This document shows positions 1-6,226 of a stretch of 9,477 nt of DNA, one piece after another. The notes below the pieces were generated by a model. The model searched no databases. It was not told where the DNA came from and worked only from the letters and a program-made list of their open reading frames with translations. The first letter of the stretch is position 1. The number at the start of each line of letters is the position of its first letter. A program made the translations under genes and the position numbers. This DNA comes from Deltaproteobacteria bacterium (GTDB lineage: Bacteria; Desulfobacterota; SM23-61), in the NCBI GenBank assembly GCA_029857975.1, contig JAOUFX010000061.1, positions 1 to 9,477 of the forward strand. The letters run 5' to 3'.

Positions 1-30
1 CGAAATAAGCGGGCCATAAGCTGCAAAAAG

Positions 31-54
31 TTGCCGCGGTGGATGCCGCGGCAA
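31..54. repeat. Perfect 9-bp inverted repeat (stem-loop)
   Basis: TTGCCGCGG at 31-39 pairs perfectly with CCGCGGCAA at 46-54 across a 6-nt loop. No T-run follows, so this is not a complete intrinsic terminator. It lies after stop codons in two of the three plus frames (6-8 and 17-19), so it probably sits in the 3' untranslated part of an upstream plus-strand gene whose body lies outside the window. The third frame stays open to 58-60, so this is not certain. It may stabilise the upstream mRNA 3' end together with the terminator at 96-119. Confidence 0.5.
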
Positions 55-95
55 CCTTAAGGCAGCCCCGAAACAAACCTATAGAGCGCAAGTTG

Positions 96-119
96 GGCAG
101 GAAATTTCCTGCCTTTTTT
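96..119 (+). terminator. Rho-independent terminator or attenuator before the TRAP permease
   Basis: GGCAGGAAA at 96-104 is followed at once by its exact reverse complement TTTCCTGCC at 105-113, then six T residues at 114-119. The likely fold is a GGCAGG/CCTGCC stem with an AAATTT loop. This is a textbook intrinsic terminator for plus-strand transcription. It ends only 14 nt before the chosen permease ATG, so it either closes the upstream gene or acts as a partial terminator that lowers permease expression relative to an upstream gene such as a solute-binding protein. The second role is inference. Confidence 0.8.
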
Positions 120-133
120 ATGGAAATATCGGC

Positions 134-2056
134 ATGGCCGAACGGCGGTGGGTCCCAGAGATTAAAGGTAAGAAACGGACCATCAGCGGCAAATGGGCGA
201 TACTTTATTCGCTGGTGGCCGCATTCATGGCGACCTGGTATATGTATACCTCGGGTTTTGGTATCGTATCCACTGAGACCAACCGCGGCTTCTACCTCTT
301 ATTTACCTCTGTCCTGGTTTTTCTTTTTATTCCAGCAACCAGCCGCTCTCCGATCCACCGCCCCAGTGTATTTGATATCATTTGCATCATCCTGATAACG
401 GCCTCCCTCGGGTACTGGATGGATCAGTACGCCGAATACGCCATGAACCGGGTCAGCTCACCCAGTGTCTGGGACCTGACCATGGGAGTCCTGGCCATTG
501 GGATGATTATCGAAACCGCCCGTCGAGCCCTGGGTCCGGTCATCCCTATTCTGGCGGGCATCTTCATGGCTCAACTCTATTTCGGTCCTTACCTGCCGGG
601 GAAGATGAGCCATGCCGGCATGTCCTTAGAGCGGATCATCGAATTCACTTTTTGCACTCAAGAGGCGATGTTCGGAGTGATCACCGCCACCTTTGCAACC
701 TTTGTTTTCCCCTTCATGGTTTTCGGAGCTTTTCTGGAGCGCAGCGGGGCGGGCTTATTTTTTATGGAGCTGGGGAAGGCCCTGACCGGCAGATGGCGGG
801 GAGGGCCGGCCAAGATCGCGGTGGTAACTTCAGCCCTATTCGGCTCCATTTCCGGATCGTCGGTTGCCAACGTGGTAGCCACTGGCGCTTTCACCATCCC
901 GATGATGAAGCGCACCGGTTTCCGGCCCTCAGTTGCCGGGGCTATTGAGGCAATCTCCTCGACGGGAGGACAATTCATGCCACCCATCATGGGAGCGGGC
1001 GTTTTCATTCTGGCCACGCTGATCGAAATGGATTACCTCAAAATCGCCCTGATGAATGTCATTCCCGCCTTGATCTATTTCATTTTTGTCCTCCTCATGG
1101 TTGACCTGGAAGCGCTGCGCTCAGGATTAAAGGGTCTTCCGGTGGAGGAAATTCCCAAAGTATCCGAAGTACTCAAAAAGGGGTGGCATTATTTTTTGCC
1201 GCTGGTCATCGTATTGGGAATCTTGTTCTACGGATATACCCCTGAGGTGGGAGCCTTTTGGGGGACGGTCTCTGCCCTGGCTTTGTCCTGGATTCGGAAA
1301 GAGACCCGAATGGGTCCGAGGGATATTTTTCAGGCTCTCGTTTCCGGGGCGGGTTCGAATACTTCCGCAGGAGCGGCCATTGGGTCTTTGGGCATCATTA
1401 TCGGCGGGATCGTTCTTTCCGGATTGGGACTAAAATTTTCCGCCTTGCTGGTGGAAGCCGCCGGGGGAAGCCTTCTCCTTTGCGTGATTATGGTGATGAT
1501 TATTTCGATCATCATCGGGATGGGAAGCAGTACGACCGGTTCATATATTATTCTTTCCGTGGTGGCAGCGCCGGCATTAATTTATCTCGGGGTGCCCCCG
1601 GTGGCAGCCCACCTGTTAGTTTTCTACGCAGCCTGCCTCTCCAACGTAACTCCGCCGGTGTGCGTGTCGGCTTTTGCGGCAGCCGCCATCGCCCAAGCCG
1701 ACCCGATAAAAACCGGCTTGGCGGCATTGAAATTTGGTTTTGCTCTGATCTTTTTGCCCTTCGCTTTTGTTTATCGAACTCCCCTGTTGCTCATGGGATC
1801 TGCTTTTGAAATTGCCTATAGTACAGTTATATCCCTTATAGGGTTCATGGCCTTCGCTATGGCCATTCAAGGGTCTGACTTCTTCCATCCCACCATCAGC
1901 CTGAAGAAAAGAATTTTATTCGGCGTCGCCGGGGCGTTGATTCTTTTTCCGTCGAAGATGTGGGTGGATGGAATGGGGTTCACCCTCCTTATGGCTGGAT
2001 GGCTTCCAACTTTAATCCTGCGGCGTCAAGTCCCGGTTCAATCAAAAATGGGATGA
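134..2056 (+). CDS. TRAP transporter permease, 4TM/12TM fused subunit
   Basis: Inner-membrane permease of a tripartite ATP-independent periplasmic transporter, importing an organic anion with a cation gradient and a separate periplasmic binding protein. At 640 aa it has the usual size for permeases in which the small DctQ-like and large DctM-like subunits are fused. Residues about 20-130 hold the first helices. The DctM-like core shows the hallmark FGSISGSSVANV (236-247), GGQFMPPIMGAG (278-289), GMGSSTTGSY (462-471) and SNVTPPV (503-509). Fused permeases of this type usually pair with TAXI-family binding proteins; none is in the window, but one could lie just upstream. The ATG at 134 has no clear ribosome binding site and follows a terminator by 14 nt. 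The frame is open upstream to position 20 without another ATG, and the next in-frame Met (residue 32) would cut the first helix, so 134 is the best start. Substrate is unknown. Confidence 0.93.
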   Translation: MAERRWVPEIKGKKRTISGKWAILYSLVAAFMATWYMYTSGFGIVSTETNRGFYLLFTSVLVFLFIPATSRSPIHRPSVFDIICIILITASLGYWMDQYAEYAMNRVSSPSVWDLTMGVLAIGMIIETARRALGPVIPILAGIFMAQLYFGPYLPGKMSHAGMSLERIIEFTFCTQEAMFGVITATFATFVFPFMVFGAFLERSGAGLFFMELGKALTGRWRGGPAKIAVVTSALFGSISGSSVANVVATGAFTIPMMKRTGFRPSVAGAIEAISSTGGQFMPPIMGAGVFILATLIEMDYLKIALMNVIPALIYFIFVLLMVDLEALRSGLKGLPVEEIPKVSEVLKKGWHYFLPLVIVLGILFYGYTPEVGAFWGTVSALALSWIRKETRMGPRDIFQALVSGAGSNTSAGAAIGSLGIIIGGIVLSGLGLKFSALLVEAAGGSLLLCVIMVMIISIIIGMGSSTTGSYIILSVVAAPALIYLGVPPVAAHLLVFYAACLSNVTPPVCVSAFAAAAIAQADPIKTGLAALKFGFALIFLPFAFVYRTPLLLMGSAFEIAYSTVISLIGFMAFAMAIQGSDFFHPTISLKKRILFGVAGALILFPSKMWVDGMGFTLLMAGWLPTLILRRQVPVQSKMG

Positions 2057-2179
2057 TGGGTGGCTGCTGAATCCCACCCCATATACCTTGGCCTTGAGTC
2101 CCCTCCTCTCCGTGTCCTTTCAGCTCAGACTTTGAACCTTGGCCCTTAAGCCCAACACCAATTTTTCATTTTTTTCCTT

Positions 2180-2208
2180 TTGACACTTCGGTTCGTCCAT
2201 GTTAAAAA
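2180..2208 (+). promoter_or_regulatory. Candidate sigma-70 type promoter for the CoA ligase
   Basis: TTGACA at 2180-2185 matches the -35 consensus exactly. TAAAAA at 2203-2208 lies 17 bp downstream and matches four of six -10 positions. Predicted transcription start is near 2215, giving a leader of about 43 nt with a palindrome at 2227-2236 and the ribosome binding site AAGGAG at 2246-2251. The region is AT-rich, which raises the chance of a random match at -10. Confidence 0.45.
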
Positions 2209-2222
2209 ATAATCCGGTTTCT

Positions 2223-2240
2223 AAAGGCCTATAGGCGTTT
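2223..2240. promoter_or_regulatory. Palindrome in the CoA ligase leader, possible operator
   Basis: GCCTATAGGC (2227-2236) is a perfect 10-bp palindrome. It is flanked by AAA (2223-2225) and TTT (2238-2240), which also pair around a single G/G mismatch. It lies just downstream of the predicted transcription start and ahead of the ribosome binding site, a fitting place for a repressor operator. The regulator is not identifiable here, and a 10-bp palindrome can arise by chance. Confidence 0.3.
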
Positions 2241-2257
2241 TTTAAAAGGAGTTTCTT

Positions 2258-3556
2258 ATGTTTTGGGAAAGAGACATCGAGACGATGCCCCGCAAGGAGC
2301 TGAACCGCCTCCAGGTCAGCCGCCTTAAAAAGACTTTGAAGCAGGCGGGGCATTCGCCCGCTTATGCCAAGATTTTTAATGCCCACCGCATTACACCGGA
2401 AAAGATCAAGACCCTGGATGATTTAAAGCGTTTGCCCTTCACCACCAAGGAAGACCTCAGGAAGCACTTCCCTTATGGTTTTGTTACCGTCCCCAAGGAA
2501 AAAATTGTCCGGGTCCACTCTTCTTCCGGGACCACGGGCAGGGCTACAGCCGTATTCCACACTTTAAAAGATCTGGAAGGATGGGCCGACCTGGTCGCCC
2601 GCTGCATGTTTATGTCCGGTGTGCGCCGGGGGGATGTCTTTCAGAATATGGTGGGTTACGGTCTTTTTACGGGTGGGCTGGGATTCCAGTACGGAGCGGA
2701 GCGTCTGGGGGCCCTGACCATTCCTTCCGGATCGGGAAATAGCAAGCGGCAGATTACCCTCATGGGGGACTTTGGAACCACCGTAATTCACATCATTCCC
2801 AGCTATGCCCTCCATCTTTGGAAAGTATTTGAAGAAATGGGTCTTGATCCCAAGGGAGATACTCACCTACGAATTGCCTTGATTGGGGCCGAGCCTCACT
2901 CCGATGCTACCCGCCAAAGAATAGAAGAGATGTACGGCGTAGAGGCTTTCAACTCCTATGGGCTGTCCGAAATGAACGGACCGGGAGTGGCCTTTGAGTG
3001 TCCTGAAAAATCGGGCATGCATTTCTGGGAGGATCATTTTATCGTCGAGGTCATCGATCCGAAAACCCTCAAACCCCTACCCGAAGGGGAAGAAGGAGAG
3101 TTGGTTTTTACCACTTTAAGGCGTGAGGCCATGCCTTTGATCCGCTACCGCTCCAAGGATTTGGCAGCTATATTCCCCGAGCCTTGCCGTTGCGGTAGGA
3201 TCCATCGCAGGATCAGCCGCATCAAGGGGCGCAGCGACGACATGTTTATACTTAAAGGAGTCAATATCTTTCCCCTGCAAATTGACACGGTCTTGATGAC
3301 CCTCGCCGAGGTGGGTACCAACTATCAGGTTGTCCTGGAGCGCGAAAATTTCGAGGATAAAATGATCGTGCAGGTGGAGGTTCGCCCGGAATTTTTCAAA
3401 GGCGACCTGCGGCAACTGGAAAGACTGCGCAGGCAAATTACGGAATCCTTAAGATCTGAGATTTTGGTTACACCCAAAGTGGAGCTGGTGGAACCGGACA
3501 CCCTGCCCAGGAGCGAAGGCAAGGCTGTGCGCGTCATCGACCGGAGAGAGATGTGA
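2258..3556 (+). CDS. Phenylacetate-CoA ligase family protein (adenylate-forming)
   Basis: Cytoplasmic ANL-superfamily enzyme of the PaaK type: ATP, CoA and a carboxylic acid, classically phenylacetate, give acyl-CoA, AMP and pyrophosphate. At 432 aa it matches the normal PaaK length. Visible motifs are the phosphate-binding loop HSSSGTTGRAT (87-97), the adenine-site YGLSE (234-238), the ribose-binding Asp in YRSKDL (297-302), the hinge GRSDDM (325-330) with ILKGVNIFP (331-339), and a C-terminal GK (Lys422) in the place of the catalytic lysine. The PaaK-type C-terminal domain starts near residue 325. A CRCGR cysteine motif (310-314) is also typical. The start is secure: AAGGAG at 2246-2251 lies 6 nt before the ATG. 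The next plus-strand gene encodes a tandem-ACT protein, a pairing often seen with PaaK homologues in anaerobes. PaaK paralogues vary in substrate, so phenylacetate is only a default. Confidence 0.9.
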   Translation: MFWERDIETMPRKELNRLQVSRLKKTLKQAGHSPAYAKIFNAHRITPEKIKTLDDLKRLPFTTKEDLRKHFPYGFVTVPKEKIVRVHSSSGTTGRATAVFHTLKDLEGWADLVARCMFMSGVRRGDVFQNMVGYGLFTGGLGFQYGAERLGALTIPSGSGNSKRQITLMGDFGTTVIHIIPSYALHLWKVFEEMGLDPKGDTHLRIALIGAEPHSDATRQRIEEMYGVEAFNSYGLSEMNGPGVAFECPEKSGMHFWEDHFIVEVIDPKTLKPLPEGEEGELVFTTLRREAMPLIRYRSKDLAAIFPEPCRCGRIHRRISRIKGRSDDMFILKGVNIFPLQIDTVLMTLAEVGTNYQVVLERENFEDKMIVQVEVRPEFFKGDLRQLERLRRQITESLRSEILVTPKVELVEPDTLPRSEGKAVRVIDRREM

Positions 3557-3566
3557 AAATTATTAG

Positions 3567-3592
3567 CCACAGAGGTCACCGAGGACACCGAG
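3567..3592. repeat. 9-nt-periodic CACAGAGG-type repeat
   Basis: Three imperfect 9-nt units run in tandem from 3569: ACAGAGGTC, ACCGAGGAC, ACCGAGATA (the last extending to 3595). The segment resembles the CCACAGAGG...CACCGAG sequences scattered through intergenic DNA of many environmental deltaproteobacteria (recalled, not searched). It begins 11 nt after the CoA ligase stop and is probably non-coding. Confidence 0.5.
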
Positions 3593-3625
3593 ATAAATAA
3601 AGGCCAAAATCAAGAAAAAAATATT

Positions 3626-3759
3626 GGACGCAGATAAACGCCGATTTTCAGGATTCAAACAAAAATGATGTAAGATACAAAGTCCAATGCTAAAGAAAGT
3701 TGAATCGGATCCTTTTTTAATAATATTTTATCCGCTTTTATCTGTGTAAATCTGCGTCC
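3626..3759. repeat. Palindromic intergenic repeat, copy 1 (134 bp)
   Basis: The ends are exact inverted repeats: GGACGCAGAT at 3626-3635 and ATCTGCGTCC at 3750-3759. Pairing continues outward with ATT/AAT interrupted by one mismatch. The right end (TTATCTGTG..AATCTGCGTCCTA) closely resembles the right end of copy 3 at 6066-6139. The TAAACGC..GATTT.CAGGA stretch at 3635-3652 also appears in copy 2 near 4270-4287. There is no coding capacity. It behaves like a REP or MITE-like mobile repeat, separating the CoA ligase from the ACT gene and ending 14 nt before the latter's ribosome binding site. Confidence 0.65.
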
Positions 3760-3784
3760 TAATGAAATGTTTTAGGAGGTCGAA

Positions 3785-4213
3785 ATGGCTCATCAGATTT
3801 CCGTCTTCGTCGAAAACAAACCCGGCCGACTGGAGCGGGTAACCGAGATTCTGGCCAAAGCCAAGGTGAACATCCGGGCCTTCACGGTTTCCGGAACCTA
3901 CGAATACGGCGTGATGAAGTTCTTGGTGGATAAGCCTGATAAGGGCCTGGAGGCGCTGAGCTCTCAAGGCATTCCGGCCAACAAGCGGGAAATTCTGGCG
4001 GTCCTTATGGATGATCGGCCAGGGGGATTATACCGCATCGCCAAGGTATTTGGCCAACGGAAGATGAACGTTGAAGACGCCTATGGCTTCGTGATTCAGG
4101 ATAAGAAACAGGCCGTTCTGGTCGTGGACGTGGAAAAGATCGCCGAGGCCAAAAGGGCCCTCAAAGAAGAAGGGCTTACGACCCTGAGCGATCAGGAAAT
4201 CTATTCTTTATAA
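3785..4213 (+). CDS. Tandem ACT-domain protein (COG4747-like)
   Basis: Small cytoplasmic protein of 142 aa made almost wholly of two ACT domains, about residues 4-64 and 71-139. Each opens with the ligand-loop signature after the first strand: ENKPGRL (10-16) and DDRPGGL (76-82), where amino acids usually bind in ACT folds. No catalytic domain is attached, so a role as an amino-acid-responsive regulatory partner is likely. Homologues of this size commonly sit beside PaaK-type CoA ligases, so it may sense an aromatic amino acid or control ligase activity (inference from family context). The start is secure: AGGAGGT at 3774-3780 lies 4 nt before the ATG. A repeat of 134 bp separates it from the ligase gene, so it may be transcribed separately here. 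Confidence 0.88.
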   Translation: MAHQISVFVENKPGRLERVTEILAKAKVNIRAFTVSGTYEYGVMKFLVDKPDKGLEALSSQGIPANKREILAVLMDDRPGGLYRIAKVFGQRKMNVEDAYGFVIQDKKQAVLVVDVEKIAEAKRALKEEGLTTLSDQEIYSL

Positions 4214-4227
4214 AGCGTTTATTTATG

Positions 4228-4314
4228 GGACGCAGATTCACCCTGTTAGATGCTTGCTATCTTACAGGGTAAACGCGGATTTGCAGGAGTAGATAAAAAA
4301 TATTTTCTGCGTTC
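4228..4314. repeat. Palindromic intergenic repeat, copy 2
   Basis: Starts with the same GGACGCAGAT end as copy 1 and closes with a decayed version (TCTGCGTTC at 4306-4314). Inside is a hairpin: ACCCTGTTAGAT (4240-4251) pairs with ATCTTACAGGGT (4259-4270) with one mismatch in 12 over a 7-nt loop. Copy 3 holds the same hairpin. It starts 15 nt after the ACT gene stop; with no T-run it is not a standard terminator, although it could still protect the mRNA 3' end. Confidence 0.65.
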
Positions 4315-4318
4315 ATCA

Positions 4319-4338
4319 GCGCCCAAAAAGAGGGGCGC
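4319..4338. repeat. GC-rich 6-bp stem-loop upstream of the DSD1 gene
   Basis: GCGCCC (4319-4324) pairs with GGGCGC (4333-4338) over an A-rich 8-nt loop, about 30 nt before the ATG of the PLP enzyme gene. It could be a leader hairpin or the edge of the neighbouring repeat. No ligand-binding RNA class is recognised. Confidence 0.3.
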
Positions 4339-4368
4339 GATGGAGCGACCCAAAAAGGGGAAAGGAAA

Positions 4369-5499
4369 ATGAGGCAACAACAAGAGGTTATCGGGACCTC
4401 CAAATGGGAGCTGGATACGCCTTGTCTGGTAATCGAAAAGGATATTTTGAAAAAAAATATTCAAACCATGCAGGCCCACGCGAATGCTTGCGCAAAACAA
4501 ATTCGCCCGCATGCCAAAACCCACAAATGCTCTCATATCGCCCAGATGCAGATGGAGGCTGGATGCACGGGGATATGCGTGGCCAAAGTTGCGGAGGCTG
4601 AAGGCCTCGTGGAAAAAGGGTTTCAGGGGGTGGTCATTACTTCTCCAGTGGTCACAGACTATAAGATCGAGAGGCTTATGAAGTGCCTGTCCCGCGACCG
4701 GGAACTCATGGTAGTTGTGGACAACGCCGGGAATGCCGGGAGGCTCAATGCAGCAGCGGAGAAGCATGGTTTGAAACTGAATATTCTGGTAGACCTTGAT
4801 CCCGGCATGGGACGTACAGGTGTTCCATTTTCTGAAGGGTTGGCTTTAGGGAAATTGATCGACAACCTTCCATCGCTGCGCTTGTGCGGGGTTCAATGTT
4901 ATGCCGGCCATGTTCAACATATTTCTTCGTTCGCCGAACGTTCTCGCGCATCCTTAGATTGGATGAAGCAAGCCGCCGAAGTTGTCGGACAATTTCGTGC
5001 CAGTGATTTGCCCTGCAAGATTTTCACCGGGGCCGGTACGGGAACCTTTGAAATCGATTGCCGGATACCCGAGCTCACCGATTTGCAGGTAGGCTCCTAT
5101 ACCATGATGGACGCCGAGTACATAAATATTGGCTCATCCCAAGACCCATCACGATTCACCCAATTCCCCCCGGCCTTGACCCTCCTCACTACCGTGATCA
5201 GTGTGAATCGCCCTAATTTTGTTACCGTGGATGCCGGCCTGAAGGCCCTCTATCATCACGGGGGAACTCCATACGTTTTAAATCCATCCGGGTCTGGTTT
5301 TCAATATGAATGGTTCGGTGACGAGCAAGGGAGAATCATTACACCCAACTCATCTCCCAAGCTTTCCCTCGGGAAAGTATTGGAACTGGTTGTTTCGCAC
5401 TGCGATCCTACCGTCAACCTTTTTGATGTATTGTATGTCATCCGCAATGAAATCGTTACCAACATCTGGCCGATCGACCTGCGGGGGAGATGTCAGTGA
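4369..5499 (+). CDS. DSD1-family PLP enzyme (D-threonine aldolase / D-serine dehydratase-like)
   Basis: Fold-type III PLP enzyme with an alanine-racemase-like TIM barrel followed by a C-terminal D-serine dehydratase-like domain. Members cleave or dehydrate D-3-hydroxy amino acids: D-threonine or D-3-hydroxyaspartate aldolase, or D-serine dehydratase. At 376 aa the length is normal. The start region has the typical ELDTPCLVIE (14-23). RPHAKTHK (46-53) carries the PLP lysine, expected to be Lys50. DLDPGMGRTG (142-151), GTGTF (223-227) and GSYTMMD (242-248) line the cofactor site. HCDPT (344-348) supplies the His-Cys metal pair of this family. The ATG is preceded by AGGGGAAAGGA (4356-4366), a usable ribosome binding site. 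It is the last plus-strand gene before the convergent junction. The exact substrate cannot be read from the sequence. Confidence 0.88.
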   Translation: MRQQQEVIGTSKWELDTPCLVIEKDILKKNIQTMQAHANACAKQIRPHAKTHKCSHIAQMQMEAGCTGICVAKVAEAEGLVEKGFQGVVITSPVVTDYKIERLMKCLSRDRELMVVVDNAGNAGRLNAAAEKHGLKLNILVDLDPGMGRTGVPFSEGLALGKLIDNLPSLRLCGVQCYAGHVQHISSFAERSRASLDWMKQAAEVVGQFRASDLPCKIFTGAGTGTFEIDCRIPELTDLQVGSYTMMDAEYINIGSSQDPSRFTQFPPALTLLTTVISVNRPNFVTVDAGLKALYHHGGTPYVLNPSGSGFQYEWFGDEQGRIITPNSSPKLSLGKVLELVVSHCDPTVNLFDVLYVIRNEIVTNIWPIDLRGRCQ

Positions 5500-5502
5500 T
5501 AA

Positions 5503-5534
5503 GCAAAAAATCAAGGCGATTCCATCCTTTCGCC
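5503..5534 (-). terminator. Weak candidate terminator for the minus-strand block
   Basis: Read on the minus strand, GGCGA/TCGCC (5534-5530 with 5519-5515) forms a 5-bp stem followed by TTGATTTTTT (5514-5505). The stem is short and the T-tract interrupted, and it lies about 155 nt past the TIGR04076 gene stop, just beyond the convergent gene's end. It is plausible as the end of the minus-strand transcript. Confidence 0.3.
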
Positions 5535-5560
5535 GATAGGATTTACGGAAAATGCCAGTA

Positions 5561-5650
5561 GCAACGGGCAAGGGATAGCCGTATATTCTGCCGGTCTCCT
5601 ATCCCAAGTTGCCGGATCAGAGATTATCCGCCAATCCGATCCCATCCGGC
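5561..5650. repeat. Nested inverted repeats in the convergent gap
   Basis: Two adjacent stems fill this non-coding stretch. The first is GGGATAG (5572-5578) with CTATCCC (5599-5605), extended by GCAAC (5561-5565) with GTTGC (5608-5612). The second is GCCGGAT (5611-5617) with ATCCGGC (5644-5650), enclosing a short GATT/AATC stem. The two overlap by two bases and so compete slightly. Neither ends in a T-run. It may be a bidirectional transcript-end structure or an old repeat. No ORF of note lies in 5500-5689. Confidence 0.4.
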
Positions 5651-5689
5651 GGTTTCATCTTAAGCTACAAAATGGCCTTTTGATTCTTC

Positions 5690-5977
5690 TTAATCTCGAA
5701 TCCTTCTCAACTCCATAATCAAGGGGTTGACGGGATCCGGGCAGGCCACATGGGCAAGGTCTTTGTCTTCCTCCCAGGGCATTTCTCCCCCGAAACGGAG
5801 AACGCGCCAGGAGGGAAAAACCGCATGGAAGGCCGAAGGGCAAAGAGCTTTCCCATCTTCCCTGTAACCCAGAGTAAAATCCTTACTCAAATCGAATTCC
5901 TGACCCACCTTGTGCCCAGCGTTACAGGTTCCCTTAACCGAGACAATCTTTAAAACGACTCTTGCTGGATTGGCCAT
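5690..5977 (-). CDS. TIGR04076 family small protein
   Basis: Small protein of 95 aa (96 from the alternative start) matching the TIGR04076 family, whose function is not known. Counting from Met5977, the signature is CPSAFHAVF (46-54) then LRFGGEMPW (60-68) and VACPDPVNPLI (77-87), with cysteines at 18, 46 and 79. The conserved cysteines suggest metal or redox chemistry, but this is inference. There is no signal peptide or membrane segment. Two adjacent ATGs occur at 5980 and 5977. The ribosome binding site AGGAGG (5989-5984) is 3 nt from the first and 6 nt from the second, so 5977 is preferred. It is separated from the upstream minus-strand gene by about 250 bp holding a repeat, so it may have its own promoter, though none is clear. 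Confidence 0.85.
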   Translation of the reverse strand: MANPARVVLKIVSVKGTCNAGHKVGQEFDLSKDFTLGYREDGKALCPSAFHAVFPSWRVLRFGGEMPWEEDKDLAHVACPDPVNPLIMELRRIRD

Positions 5978-6065
5978 CATAATCCTCCTATGATTTAATG
6001 ATCGGCAATATGTTTTGGTCTTTTTTCCATGCAGGTAATTTAATTGAATAGGAAATTGCTTTTTA

Positions 6066-6139
6066 GGCCCGGATTCACCCTCTTAGATGTTTATTATCTA
6101 ACAGGGATTATCAGTGGTTATCTGTGCCAATCTGCGTCC
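6066..6139. repeat. Palindromic intergenic repeat, copy 3
   Basis: Shares GGATTCACCCTCTTAGAT with the left half of copy 2 and AATCTGCGTCCTA with the right end of copy 1. The internal hairpin CCCTCTTAGAT (6078-6088) pairs with ATCTAACAGGG (6096-6106) with one mismatch in 11. That mismatch is at a different position from the one in copy 2, so both look like decayed forms of one perfect palindrome. The left end GGCCCGGATT is diverged from GGACGCAGATT. It lies between two minus-strand genes. Confidence 0.65.
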
Positions 6140-6162
6140 TATTAAATTTAATGTTGTTGCCC

Positions 6163-6209
6163 AGCAGGAATTTAAAAAAATTAAACTTTTAAGAAGTCGT
6201 TATCCTGCT
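6163..6209. repeat. AGCAGGA/TCCTGCT inverted repeat
   Basis: AGCAGGA (6163-6169) pairs with TCCTGCT (6203-6209) around an AT-rich 33-nt centre, 18 nt past the minus-strand isomerase stop. There is no T-run after it on the minus strand. It could serve as a weak transcript-end structure. The rest of the 5981-6226 gap outside this and the repeat copy shows nothing recognisable. Confidence 0.3.
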
Positions 6210-6226
6210 TAAAAATGTCTGTAAGT

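Noticed and set aside
1..60. Open frame at the left edge ending at 58-60 as the tail of an upstream gene
   Set aside because: It would place the perfect inverted repeat 31-54 inside coding sequence; the other two frames stop at 8 and 19, and nothing recognisable is encoded, so no CDS is called.
39..395. Plus-strand ORF of 118 codons starting before the TRAP permease
   Set aside because: It runs through the terminator at 96-119 and overlaps the permease in another frame; its sequence is low-complexity and unlike any family I recognise.
658..1017. Minus-strand ORF opposite the TRAP permease
   Set aside because: Antisense shadow of the conserved SISGSSVAN / MPPIMGAG region of the permease.
2058..2079. 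GGGTGG/CCACCC stem-loop just after the permease stop as a terminator
   Set aside because: Only a 6-bp stem with a 10-nt loop and no T-run follows; too weak to call.
3626..4314. Possible CRISPR array from repeated GGACGCAGAT words
   Set aside because: The repeats are inverted, unevenly spaced and diverged; there are no regular spacers or cas genes.
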